From an uncultured Lachnospiraceae bacterium (GTDB taxonomy: Bacteria > Bacillota > Clostridia > Lachnospirales > Lachnospiraceae): a stretch of 64,000 bases of DNA. Under the pieces are notes generated by a model, which did no database searches, was not told the DNA's origin, and saw only the letters and a list, made by a program, of their open reading frames with translations. The stretch covers positions 179,697 to 243,696 of the forward strand of contig CAJUGD010000001.1 in the NCBI GenBank assembly GCA_910586205.1, in the 5' to 3' direction. Positions 1-7,762 of the stretch are shown here, one piece after another. The position numbers were made by a program, and so were the translations under genes. The stretch's first letter is position 1, and the number at the start of each line of letters is the position of its first letter.

Positions 1-34
1 ATAATTAAGGAAGCACACTGAAGTGTGCGCAGGT

Positions 35-66
35 CATCACCCTGGCGGGTGGTGATTGGTTTTTAA
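35..66 (+). terminator. Hairpin with T-run at window start
   Basis: An 8-bp stem (35-42 with 47-54, one G-T pair) closes a TGGC loop and is followed by ATTGGTTTTT. It looks like an intrinsic terminator of a gene left of the window. A smaller perfect hairpin (GCACAC-TGAA-GTGTGC, 13-28) precedes it. Either could also be a leader structure of the gene starting at 96. Confidence 0.5.
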
Positions 67-95
67 ACATTTGAACAGGCAGGGAGGATGCAGGT

Positions 96-1769
96 ATGAA
101 ACGGTTCCTGGTTTCAGTCATAACATTTATAGCCGTATTTTTCTTTTTAGGAGCTGGAGGGATGGCCTTTTTTGTATACAAAAAATATACGCCTTCCAAT
201 AAGCTGGCGGATCAGAATGAATGGTTTGGGGCAGTGGGGGACCGTGTTGCGATTTTGCTGGATAATCAGCTGGAGGAGGATTATAAGGCGCGCTTTATTG
301 ACGGGGAAGTGTATCTGCCAATTGATTGGGTCAATGATATTCTGAATGAAAAATTTTATTGGGATAGTACAGAGAAGATCCTGGTCTATACATTGCCAAA
401 GGAGATTATATATGCGGATGTGTCGGTTAAGGGAAGCGGAGGCAAGTCCTTGGTGGTGGAGCAGGATGGTAAGGTATGGCTTTTGGCCGGGCTTGTGTTA
501 AATTATACAGATGTGCGGATGGAACGTTTCACGGATGGGGATGTGAAGCGGATTTTTGTGGATACAGGCTGGGATTCTGTGCCCATGGCAGAGGCAAAAA
601 AAGCAGGAAAGCTTCGGGTTAAGGGCGGCATAAAAAGTGATATTCTCACAGACATAGAAGAAAAGGAAAGCCTGCAGATCTTAGAGACCATGGAGAATTG
701 GACAAAGGTCCGTACAGACAGCGGATATATCGGATATATTCAGAACAAGATGATTGAGCAGAAGCCGGATCGTCATTATGTCAGCAATTATCAGGCGCCG
801 GAATATACCAGTATTTCTCTGGGAGAGCCGGTGTGTCTGGTGTGGCATCAGGTCTTTTCCCAGGAGGCCAATAACTCTTTAGAGCAGATGCTGGCTCAGG
901 TAAAAGGGGTGAATGTCATTGCGCCTACATGGTTTATGCTGACAGATAACGAGGGGAACTATGAATGCTTAGCAGATCAAAGCTATGTGAAAAAGGCTCA
1001 TAATATGGGTCTTCAGGTATGGGGAGTGGTGGACAACTTTAATAAAGGGGATAATGTAAAGTCTGAGATTTTGTTTTCACGGACTACCGTGCGTCAGAAG
1101 CTGATTGATTCTCTTATGAAGGATGTAAAGTCTTATGGGCTGGACGGAATCAATCTGGATATTGAGAGTATTAAGGAAGAAGCAGGGCCTCATTATGTTC
1201 AGTTTATCCGAGAGTTGTCCGTAAGCTGTCGGAAGGAGGGTATCATACTTTCTGTGGATAACACGGTTCCTGCCGGATATTCTGCTTTTTATAACCGGGA
1301 GGAGCAGGGAAGAGTAGCGGATTATGTGATTATTATGGCATATGACGAGCATTACGCAGGGGGAGAGGCTGGTTCTGTAGCATCCTTAGGATATGTGAGA
1401 AAGGGTATTGAGGATACACTGAAAATGATTCCAAAAGAGAAATTTATCAATGCTATTCCTTTCTATACACGAGTGTGGAAAGAGGAGGATGGGAAAGTTA
1501 CGGCTACTTCCATGGGGATTGCTGCTGCCAAGAAATGGGTGGAGGAAAAAGGCATTCAACTGGAGTGGGATGAGGAGCTGGGGCAGTATTATGGAGAGCT
1601 TTGGGAAGGCAATGTCCGCTATCAGATTTGGATGGAGGAGGAGGAGTCCATCAGCAGAAAGATGGATCTGATTTGGGAGAACCATTTAGCGGGTGTGGCT
1701 TGCTGGAAACTGGGGTTTGAAACACAAGAGCTGTGGGATATTGTGAAACCAAAGGAAACAGCTTATTGA
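96..1769 (+). CDS. GH18 family glycosidase with SH3 domain, membrane-anchored
   Basis: Predicted cell-wall glycosidase of 557 residues. Residues about 5-28 form an uncleaved membrane anchor. Next comes a copper-amine-oxidase-like/stalk region (about 45-160) and a bacterial SH3 segment (about 175-225). A glycosyl hydrolase 18 TIM barrel follows, with the catalytic DxxDxDxE-type motif seen as DGINLDIE at residues 350-357; Glu357 is the expected proton donor. This layout matches the YaaH/SleL-like spore and wall N-acetylglucosaminidases of Firmicutes. The start has GGGAGG 12-17 bp upstream. It is followed 18 bp later by a lipoprotein phosphoesterase. The exact substrate (cortex or vegetative peptidoglycan) is inference. 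Confidence 0.85.
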   Translation: MKRFLVSVITFIAVFFFLGAGGMAFFVYKKYTPSNKLADQNEWFGAVGDRVAILLDNQLEEDYKARFIDGEVYLPIDWVNDILNEKFYWDSTEKILVYTLPKEIIYADVSVKGSGGKSLVVEQDGKVWLLAGLVLNYTDVRMERFTDGDVKRIFVDTGWDSVPMAEAKKAGKLRVKGGIKSDILTDIEEKESLQILETMENWTKVRTDSGYIGYIQNKMIEQKPDRHYVSNYQAPEYTSISLGEPVCLVWHQVFSQEANNSLEQMLAQVKGVNVIAPTWFMLTDNEGNYECLADQSYVKKAHNMGLQVWGVVDNFNKGDNVKSEILFSRTTVRQKLIDSLMKDVKSYGLDGINLDIESIKEEAGPHYVQFIRELSVSCRKEGIILSVDNTVPAGYSAFYNREEQGRVADYVIIMAYDEHYAGGEAGSVASLGYVRKGIEDTLKMIPKEKFINAIPFYTRVWKEEDGKVTATSMGIAAAKKWVEEKGIQLEWDEELGQYYGELWEGNVRYQIWMEEEESISRKMDLIWENHLAGVACWKLGFETQELWDIVKPKETAY

Positions 1770-1787
1770 ATTGCAGGGATAAAAGTA

Positions 1788-3293
1788 ATGCTGCATCAGT
1801 TAAAAGCAGGAGTGTGGGAGGAAAATGGAAAAAACAGAAAAAAGCTAGTGGTAAGATGGCTTTTGGCAGCGGCAGTAATGGCCGCAGTCTGTTCCTGTTC
1901 CAAAAAGACGGATACTTTGCCGGAGACTCAAGAGACAGAGGCTTCATCAGAAAGCACTGCGCCGGAAACATCTGCAGAGGAATCTGCTTCAGAGAGTTTT
2001 GATATATCAGAGCCAGAGCTCATAGAATCATTTCCTGAAGCTGAATCAGAAGAAACCACAGAGGCAAAAGAACCAGAGTATGAATGGGAAGGACGCGCTG
2101 TTATTGGTACGGATATTCATTACTTGTCAAGGGAACTGACAGACGGCGGGAGCGTATTTCAGCATATGGTGGAGCATGGGGACGGCAAAGTAGTTACTTA
2201 CATTGAACAGATTACAGATGCCTTTTTAGAGGAGGTAATCCGGCAGAGGCCAGACGTGCTGATCTTAAGCGGAGATCTGACTCTGGACGGAGAAAAAAAG
2301 AGCCATGAGGAATTGGCGGAGAAGCTGTATGCTGTAGAAGACGCAGGGATTCCTGTGGTGGTGGTCCCGGGAAATCATGACATTAACAACCGCCATGCAG
2401 CTCAATATAAGGGTGAGGAGCGTTTCCCGGCAGAGTTTACCACGCCGGAGGAATTTCGGGATATTTATTGGGATTTTGGATATGGAGAGGCAGTCAGTGA
2501 GGACCTTACAAGCCTTAGCTATGTATATGAGTTGGATGAGCATAATTGGCTGCTGATGCTGGATACTTGCCAATACCAGCAGAAAGCTCTGGTGGGAGGG
2601 GCAATATCAACAGAGACCTATGGATGGATTGAGGAACAGTTGGAGGATGCGTGGGACAATGACAAGAATGTGATACCAGTAGCTCACCATAATCTGCTGG
2701 ATGAAAGTGAGATTTATGTAGATAACTGTACGATTGAGCATGGGGAACAGTTGGTGTATATTCTGGAGGATTGGGATGTGCCGTTTTTTTTGAGCGGACA
2801 TTTACATGTACAGCATACAAAGCGCTCAGAGGACAATCGAGGGGTGTGGGAAATGGTTACCAGTTCTTTGGCGACGCCTGCCTGCCAGTATGGGAATCTG
2901 ATTTTTCGCAGTGACGGAAGCTTCTCTTATTGGACCAGGGCAGTGGATGTAGAAAAGTGGGCCAGGAACCATGAGAGGACAGAGGAAGATTTGCTGAATT
3001 TTAATGAGTTTAAAGAGCCTTTTCTGCGGAGGGTATTTTATAACCAGTCTTTTGATTCGCTTCAGACCATTAGTGGCCTTACTATAAAACAGATAGATCG
3101 GATGTCCCTCTTATATTCTGAATTAAACTATCATTATTATCAGGGAACCGCATATAAGATTCGGGATAAGGTGCAGAAGAACCCGGATTACCAGTTGTGG
3201 CTGGGAGATGGATCCTTTACGGTGCTGACAGATTATGTACAGTATATTATCAGCGATGCACAGCAGGATTATAACCGTGTGGAGGGGGATTAG
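1788..3293 (+). CDS. Calcineurin-like metallophosphoesterase lipoprotein
   Basis: Predicted surface-exposed metal-dependent phosphoesterase of about 500 residues. A hydrophobic stretch ending in AAVC-S looks like a lipobox (Cys about residue 36), followed by a Ser/Glu-rich linker. The metal-binding blocks are visible in order: GTDIHYL, LSGDLTLDG, VPGNHDIN, VAHHNLL and SGHLHVQHT, which is the complete calcineurin-like set. The start is uncertain. The best ribosome site (GGGAGG, 1816-1821) precedes an ATG at 1825 that is out of frame by one base because of an A6 tract at 1838-1843. An in-frame GTG at 1848 is another option. Substrate is unknown; extracellular phosphodiesters or cyclic nucleotides are possibilities. 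Confidence 0.8.
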   Translation: MLHQLKAGVWEENGKNRKKLVVRWLLAAAVMAAVCSCSKKTDTLPETQETEASSESTAPETSAEESASESFDISEPELIESFPEAESEETTEAKEPEYEWEGRAVIGTDIHYLSRELTDGGSVFQHMVEHGDGKVVTYIEQITDAFLEEVIRQRPDVLILSGDLTLDGEKKSHEELAEKLYAVEDAGIPVVVVPGNHDINNRHAAQYKGEERFPAEFTTPEEFRDIYWDFGYGEAVSEDLTSLSYVYELDEHNWLLMLDTCQYQQKALVGGAISTETYGWIEEQLEDAWDNDKNVIPVAHHNLLDESEIYVDNCTIEHGEQLVYILEDWDVPFFLSGHLHVQHTKRSEDNRGVWEMVTSSLATPACQYGNLIFRSDGSFSYWTRAVDVEKWARNHERTEEDLLNFNEFKEPFLRRVFYNQSFDSLQTISGLTIKQIDRMSLLYSELNYHYYQGTAYKIRDKVQKNPDYQLWLGDGSFTVLTDYVQYIISDAQQDYNRVEGD

Positions 3294-3382
3294 AGGAAGA
3301 TTAAGAATGGAAAATTGCCGGTTCTTTTTTGAAAGAATGATTGATATATTGAAATGGAACTAATATGATGGGTGGATAAGGG

Positions 3383-3559
3383 ATGAACGAACGGAAACCG
3401 GAGATGGTGATGGGGGCTTTGCTGCTGGTGTTTGTTTTTTTGATATCCAGACATGCAGGGATAATGGCAGCGGGCCAGAAGGTGACGGCAGAAAATGCCA
3501 GGTATGTGGTGGTGATTGACAGTGGTCATGGAGGGACTTTTCACAGACCAAAAAAATGA
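3383..3559 (+). pseudogene. cwlD: CwlD-like amidase, 5' part, interrupted by element
   Basis: This is the first part of an N-acetylmuramoyl-L-alanine amidase (Amidase_3). It has a membrane/signal segment (about residues 8-30) and then reads up to VVIDSGHGG, the first zinc-binding histidine motif. At 3524-3534 the host frame meets the 11-bp core GGTCATGGAGG of the inserted element and runs into a stop at 3557-3559. Joining base 3523 to base 7763 restores an uninterrupted frame reading SGHGGNDPGK, the family's conserved start of the catalytic domain. The rebuilt protein would be about 231 residues, close to the usual CwlD length. CwlD makes muramic-delta-lactam in spore cortex. The split form should be inactive unless the element excises. 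Confidence 0.8.
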
Positions 3560-3704
3560 TTCCGACCTAGGGAAAAAATTGGGCGTTACCGGAATTGCTT
3601 ATTTCTCGTATGGAAATTGGAAATAGGACTGTGACAGAACAAATGATTCTTGCTGAGAATGATATAATGAACAATGATGACTTTTGGAAATTGAAAGGAG
3701 TAAA

Positions 3705-4019
3705 ATGCTGGAAATATTAGAATTACAAAAATTATGTATCCCAGAAAATATTGAAATCACTTTACATGCTGCAAAACGCTTAGAGCAAAGGAATATATCT
3801 ATCAATGATGTTATATCCTGTATTTTAACCGGAGAAATTATAGAACAATATCCAACAGATTATCCTTATCCAAGTTGTCTTGTTTTAGGAATCTCATTAA
3901 AAAATACTATTCTGCATGTTGTCATAGGAACTGATTTGAATACTCTTTGGATTATAACTGCATATTATCCTGATAGAAATAAATGGACATCCGATTTCAA
4001 AACTAGAAAGGAGATTTAA
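3705..4019 (+). CDS. DUF4258 protein, probable RelE-like toxin
   Basis: A 104-residue protein with the DUF4258 pattern: an N-terminal helix with HAAKRLEQRNIS, then strands IIEQYPTDYPYPSCLVLG and a C-terminal WIITAYYPDRNKW. DUF4258 proteins resemble RelE/ParE-fold toxins and often sit before a YgiT-type zinc-finger partner, as here (2-bp gap). The ATG at 3705 was chosen because AAAGGAG lies 5 bp upstream. The AT-rich composition differs from host genes and fits horizontal origin. Toxin activity is inferred from family and pairing only. Confidence 0.7.
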   Translation: MLEILELQKLCIPENIEITLHAAKRLEQRNISINDVISCILTGEIIEQYPTDYPYPSCLVLGISLKNTILHVVIGTDLNTLWIITAYYPDRNKWTSDFKTRKEI

Positions 4020-4021
4020 TT

Positions 4022-4249
4022 ATGGTTTGCTTTACATGTAAAGGCGATGTAAAAAAATCGACCACTACCTATATGACAGAAATTGACAGTTGTTATATCA
4101 TCATTAAAAATGTACCTTGTACAAAATGCAGTCAATGCGGAGAAGAATATTTAAATGGTCGTACCATGCAAAAGATCGAAACAATTATTGCTAAAATGAA
4201 AAATATGCTAACCGAATTAGCCATTATTGATTTTACCAAAGCAGCATAA
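4022..4249 (+). CDS. YgiT-type zinc finger protein, probable antitoxin
   Basis: A 75-residue protein with two CxxC pairs (CFTC near the N-terminus and CSQC with GEEYLNG after it), the YgiT/MqsA N-terminal zinc-finger pattern. It starts 2 bp after the DUF4258 gene, so the two are probably co-translated. MqsA-type antitoxins usually have an additional helix-turn-helix domain; this short form lacks it, as in many DUF4258/YgiT pairs. Its role in the element is likely stabilisation against loss. Function is inferred from family and position. Confidence 0.72.
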   Translation: MVCFTCKGDVKKSTTTYMTEIDSCYIIIKNVPCTKCSQCGEEYLNGRTMQKIETIIAKMKNMLTELAIIDFTKAA

Positions 4250-4278
4250 ATACAAAATCACATAATTGTAGGAGATGA

Positions 4279-4596
4279 ATGAAAGCAGCACAGAGTTTCC
4301 ATATCCGCGAAGATACACGCCACACCATCTACACAGATAAGATGGAATTTCATATATTAGGACTTCCCCAACTTCTGAAGGAGTTAAGAGAAGACAGTAA
4401 CGATATAGAATTATGGGGAAAATATATCCGTGCGGAACGATTAATTCCATATGTATATAATTCAGAGGAATATAAAATGATTGCTTACGACTTGCTAAGT
4501 ATGTTTCGGGCGATGTCGTTTTCTGAACCATATACTTGTACAACCACTTCACAGATCTGTTTATCCATTCAGGCGTTTGAAAGGCAATACCTATAA
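4279..4596 (+). CDS. Short protein, part similar to Rpn-family C-terminus; likely remnant
   Basis: A 105-residue product with TAGGAG 5 bp before the ATG. Its first half (HIREDTRHTIYTDKMEFHILG, LPQLLKELREDSNDIELWGKYIRAER) resembles the region after the nuclease core in Rpn/PD-(D/E)XK transposase-like proteins. The nuclease core itself is absent, and the second half (from about residue 58) does not continue the family. It therefore looks like a chimeric leftover of a recombination event, although a real small cargo protein cannot be excluded. The family assignment is from memory of motif pattern and is tentative. Confidence 0.4.
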   Translation: MKAAQSFHIREDTRHTIYTDKMEFHILGLPQLLKELREDSNDIELWGKYIRAERLIPYVYNSEEYKMIAYDLLSMFRAMSFSEPYTCTTTSQICLSIQAFERQYL

Positions 4597-4629
4597 AAGT
4601 TGTTCCATAAGATTTTTTCTAAGACGTGG

Positions 4630-4667
4630 CATGCAAAATATCTTTTTCGTTGGGGGTATTTTGCATG
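4630..4667 (+). promoter_or_regulatory. Perfect 11-bp inverted repeat over a start codon
   Basis: CATGCAAAATA (4630-4640) is perfectly complementary to TATTTTGCATG (4657-4667), separated by 16 bases. The right arm contains the ATG at 4665 that probably starts the small ORF before the recombinase gene. It may be an operator for a dimeric repressor or an RNA hairpin that hides the start. Confidence 0.5.
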
Positions 4668-4883
4668 TCTGCAGTTTTAGGATCTGTATCATATTCAATC
4701 AGTTCTGAGAATACGTTGTTAGAAAGCGCAGCGGACTTGTCAGATATGAAAAATCAGATTGAGGTTAAAAATCAAAAGGTCAATACATGGACAATTGTCC
4801 GTAACTATCAATCGAAGTTTTCTTGTGCAGAGGTTATTGAGCGATTGATTAAAATCCATAGTGTTACCAAGGAGGGGGAATAG
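4665..4883 (+). CDS. Small protein preceding recombinase, function unknown
   Basis: A 72-residue acidic/polar protein (using the ATG at 4665; an in-frame upstream start at 4626 would add 13 residues). It ends in a segment TWTIVRNYQSKFSCAEVIER with a predicted helical C-terminus. It ends 2 bp before the recombinase start, so the two are probably co-expressed. Small proteins in this position of serine-integrase elements can be recombination directionality factors or regulators. That is a position-based guess; no domain is recognised. Confidence 0.5.
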   Translation: MSAVLGSVSYSISSENTLLESAADLSDMKNQIEVKNQKVNTWTIVRNYQSKFSCAEVIERLIKIHSVTKEGE

Positions 4884-4885
4884 AG

Positions 4886-6598
4886 ATGGAAACGAAAGCT
4901 AAGAGGTTTCATATCCATAATTCTTTGTATCCTGACAAATGGAGTACAGGTATTTATGTCAGACTTTCCGATGAAGACAGAGACAAGAAAAGAAAAACAG
5001 ATTTAAGCCAGAGTATTCAAAATCAGACAGATTATTGCAGAGCTTATATTGACTTCCTGAATGGTCAGACGGAGGAAGAGTTTATCCTTGAGGAATATAA
5101 AGTTTATTGTGATGATGACCGCACAGGAATGAATTTTAACCGAAGTGGTTTTCAGGAGATGATGCGTGATGTCCAGGCAAATTTCATCGATTGTATTGTT
5201 GTAAAAAATTTATCACGTTTGGGGCGTTATGATACAGAGATGCAGAAGTATCTGGAAAAGGAGTTTGAGCAAAATGGCAGAGAAGTACGCCTGATAGCCA
5301 TTGGCGATAATTATGACAGCTTATACAAAGAACCAAGTATTGCAGATAGATTCCAGTTATTGATTAACCGGGAGTACTCTGAGCAGCAACATAGGAATGT
5401 TTGTATTGGTATGCATTCTATGCAGCGAAAAGGACTGTTTGTGGGGGCATTTGCCCCCTATGGTTATCAGAAAGACCCTGAAAATAAACACCATCTTATT
5501 GTTGATACTACGGCTGCTCTTGTGGTAGAGCGGATTTATGAGGAGTATCTTCAAGGTATTTCTCCAAAGGAAATCGCGGCGGGGCTGACCAGAGATGGAA
5601 TCGTGAATCCAGCGGTCTATAAGCGGCTTCATGGGTCAAATTTCAGGTGCAGTAAAAAAATTTCTGATGAAGAAGTCCATTGGCGCGGTGATGGGGTGAA
5701 AAAGATTCTAATGGATGAAACCTACACGGGAACACTAATACAGCATAAGCAGGTGCAGAAAAAATTAACCGATGACAGGCCGACACAAGTTGCTAAAGAA
5801 CAGTGGATTCGCTGTGAAGGTACACATGAAGCGATAATCTCCAGGGAGCGATGGAAGATTACTCAGTCCATGATGAAAACCATTAAGCGGGATAGTACAA
5901 AAGAGGATGAGGTGACTATTTTTAAGGGGATTTTGAAGTGCGGAGACTGCTGCCATGCTATGCGGAAAAGACGGGACTCTTATACACAGCTTAAAACCGG
6001 CGAAACGGCGAAGTACTTATATTATAACTGTGCGACTTTCCGTGATTACAGCCAGCATAAGAAGAATCTTGGAGAGAATGCTCCAAAGTGTACAAGCCAT
6101 TATGTGTCAGATAAACTGCTTCGTAAGATTGTCATTGACGATTTGAATAAAATCATCCGTCAGGTAGAAAACTTAAGAGAACTGGCAGAGAAACATCAAC
6201 GAACACCACAGGCAGAGTTCCCTGGGGTTCAGCGTGAGATCGAGAACAAAAACAGGAGAATCCATCAGTACAGAGAGCGTTTACAAAGTGCCAGGAATTT
6301 GCTGTATGACGGAACAATCAGTAAAGAGGAGTACGCCAGTGATAAGACAGCAATTCAGGCAGATATTGACCGTTTAAATAATGAAATCAAGCTGCTGCAA
6401 AAGTCCATTTCCAAGGTCAGCGATGTGCTTTCTAACCCGTGGGTAGAGAGGCTCCTGGAGAATGGTGAGATTACAGAACTTGATCGTATTACAGTAGTGG
6501 AGTTTATTGATAAGATTTATGTGTATGAAGATAAGCATATTGAAATTGTCTATAAGTTCAGCGGAGAGTTTGACGGGTTGTTTATCAAGTCTGTTTAA
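4886..6598 (+). CDS. Large serine recombinase (integrase/excisionase)
   Basis: A 570-residue site-specific recombinase. The N-terminal resolvase domain (about 20-175) has YVRLSDED with the nucleophile Ser28 and the arginine-containing NLSRLGRYD motif. A Recombinase domain follows (about 190-300), then a zinc ribbon (CGDC...CATF...C, about 345-400) and a long coiled coil (about 425-510), the usual layout of large serine recombinases. It should integrate and excise the 3524-7773 element at the GGTCATGGAGG core. The ATG has GGAGGGGGAA 5-14 bp upstream, inside the end of the previous gene. No frame damage or missing residue is apparent, so it may be active. Confidence 0.93.
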   Translation: METKAKRFHIHNSLYPDKWSTGIYVRLSDEDRDKKRKTDLSQSIQNQTDYCRAYIDFLNGQTEEEFILEEYKVYCDDDRTGMNFNRSGFQEMMRDVQANFIDCIVVKNLSRLGRYDTEMQKYLEKEFEQNGREVRLIAIGDNYDSLYKEPSIADRFQLLINREYSEQQHRNVCIGMHSMQRKGLFVGAFAPYGYQKDPENKHHLIVDTTAALVVERIYEEYLQGISPKEIAAGLTRDGIVNPAVYKRLHGSNFRCSKKISDEEVHWRGDGVKKILMDETYTGTLIQHKQVQKKLTDDRPTQVAKEQWIRCEGTHEAIISRERWKITQSMMKTIKRDSTKEDEVTIFKGILKCGDCCHAMRKRRDSYTQLKTGETAKYLYYNCATFRDYSQHKKNLGENAPKCTSHYVSDKLLRKIVIDDLNKIIRQVENLRELAEKHQRTPQAEFPGVQREIENKNRRIHQYRERLQSARNLLYDGTISKEEYASDKTAIQADIDRLNNEIKLLQKSISKVSDVLSNPWVERLLENGEITELDRITVVEFIDKIYVYEDKHIEIVYKFSGEFDGLFIKSV

Positions 6599-6678
6599 GC
6601 GTGTCGGTAAGATTTTAGATGACTTGCAATATACCAGGCAGAATGTTATACTTATATGAAAAGGGGAGTCATTTAGAA

Positions 6679-7158
6679 ATGACCCAAATGAAAGAACGTG
6701 TCGTGAATATTGTTCAGAGGCTTCCAGACGATAAGACCATTTCGCAGCTTGCTTACCAGGATCTGCAAAAATACAGAAAAGAGGGAGTGCAGGAAATAAA
6801 CGATAAAGAGGAACTTGCACAGGCATTGGAGGAAGAATTTGATGAGTTAAGAAAGGAGTGTGGGATAGCCATGCCAGAAATGCGCGAAAAGAATGGGATT
6901 ATTTATTTCGACAAACCTTATAAGACCACATTAGTGTCCTGGGTATTAGAACATGAGTTATGCGACAGCTTGGTTTTAGATAAAGAGGAGTTAATTGATG
7001 GTGGCTGTGACGAGTGGATCTATGTCCGTTGCTACGCCAGGAGCAGGGAATATAATAACCGCTTATATTCTGATGTATATTTGTCAGAACTAAAAAACGA
7101 GGGATTGAGAGTGCTGTATGGCTCTGGATGTCAGCAGGAGGTAGCTTATATTGATTAG
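6679..7158 (+). CDS. Unknown protein paired with retropepsin-like protease
   Basis: A 159-residue protein of no recognised family. Residues about 1-60 are helical and charged (VVNIVQRLPDDKTISQLAYQ, then a Glu-rich stretch), resembling short antitoxin-like DNA-binding segments in general appearance only. From about residue 68 a different, mixed alpha/beta part follows (EMREKNGIIYFDKPYKTTL). The ATG at 6679 is preceded by GGGGAG; an in-frame ATG at 6619 would extend it by 20 residues. It overlaps the protease start by 8 bp, so the pair is translationally coupled. It could be a substrate, inhibitor or partner of the protease. Confidence 0.55.
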   Translation: MTQMKERVVNIVQRLPDDKTISQLAYQDLQKYRKEGVQEINDKEELAQALEEEFDELRKECGIAMPEMREKNGIIYFDKPYKTTLVSWVLEHELCDSLVLDKEELIDGGCDEWIYVRCYARSREYNNRLYSDVYLSELKNEGLRVLYGSGCQQEVAYID

Positions 7159-7660
7159 AGCATTGTACAGCGAAAGCAGACGTTCATTTTCTGTAAATGT
7201 CGCATTGACAGCAAATAAAGAATATAAGCTGTTTCGTCAGCACATTGTATTCAAGTTCGATACGGGAGCAGCGGCTACCGTGTTGTCTTTAGGGGCACTG
7301 TTGAATACGCAGACCATCGAATTGTGCAGAGGGGCAAATATAAAATTTGGTAGTACAGATTCAGTAAAACTAAATTCTGCTTTTGGTCATCATACAGATG
7401 GATATAAAGCCTGTATTAAGGGTGTCAGAGTTGCCGGAACCTTTTTTGAAAATTTTTACTTTTACTTTCTTCCTAATGTACTGGAATTTACGGCATTGCT
7501 TGGAGATGATGTCATTTCATGCTGCAGTTTTACCCATGAGCCTTTAGGACATATTCTTTGTGATATTAATATGGAATGTTATCAAAAAAGGCATGAGGAT
7601 TTTGAAGGCGCGATTGACGCAACTAAGCTGTTTACAGATGAACTGAAGCTTTATCGGTGA
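7151..7660 (+). CDS. Retropepsin-like aspartic protease
   Basis: A 169-residue protein with the hallmarks of a single-domain (dimer-forming) retroviral-type aspartic protease: VFKFDTGAAATVLS with Asp37 as the catalytic residue, and the later hydrophobic-LGxD block as LLGDDVI at 116-122. No signal peptide or membrane segment is evident, so it should act in the cytoplasm. It starts at TTG 7151 inside the preceding gene and is the last gene before the right end of the element. Bacterial retropepsin-like proteins are known but rarely studied; the biological substrate here is unknown. Confidence 0.65.
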   Translation: MIRALYSESRRSFSVNVALTANKEYKLFRQHIVFKFDTGAAATVLSLGALLNTQTIELCRGANIKFGSTDSVKLNSAFGHHTDGYKACIKGVRVAGTFFENFYFYFLPNVLEFTALLGDDVISCCSFTHEPLGHILCDINMECYQKRHEDFEGAIDATKLFTDELKLYR

Positions 7661-7691
7661 ACGATTTACATGGCAGCGTCTTAAGGGGGCG

Positions 7692-7744
7692 TAGGGATTT
7701 ACCGGGCGTGTTCCTGGTATGGCTGCTCCATCCCTATCCTTTTT
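7692..7744 (+). terminator. Hairpin terminator at right end of element
   Basis: TAGGGAT (7692-7698) pairs with ATCCCTA (7730-7736), and an inner stem ACCGGG/CCTGGT (7701-7706 with 7713-7718) extends it. The structure is followed by TCCTTTTT. It would stop element transcription before the attR core at 7763. The T-run is also part of the inverted arm repeat at 7740-7751. Confidence 0.5.
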
Positions 7745-7762
7745 GGTCTGTCACTGCCTCCC

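Noticed and set aside
3360..3560. Complement-strand reading frames over the amidase 5' part
   Set aside because: They overlap the clear amidase coding frame, lack ribosome sites and have no family resemblance.
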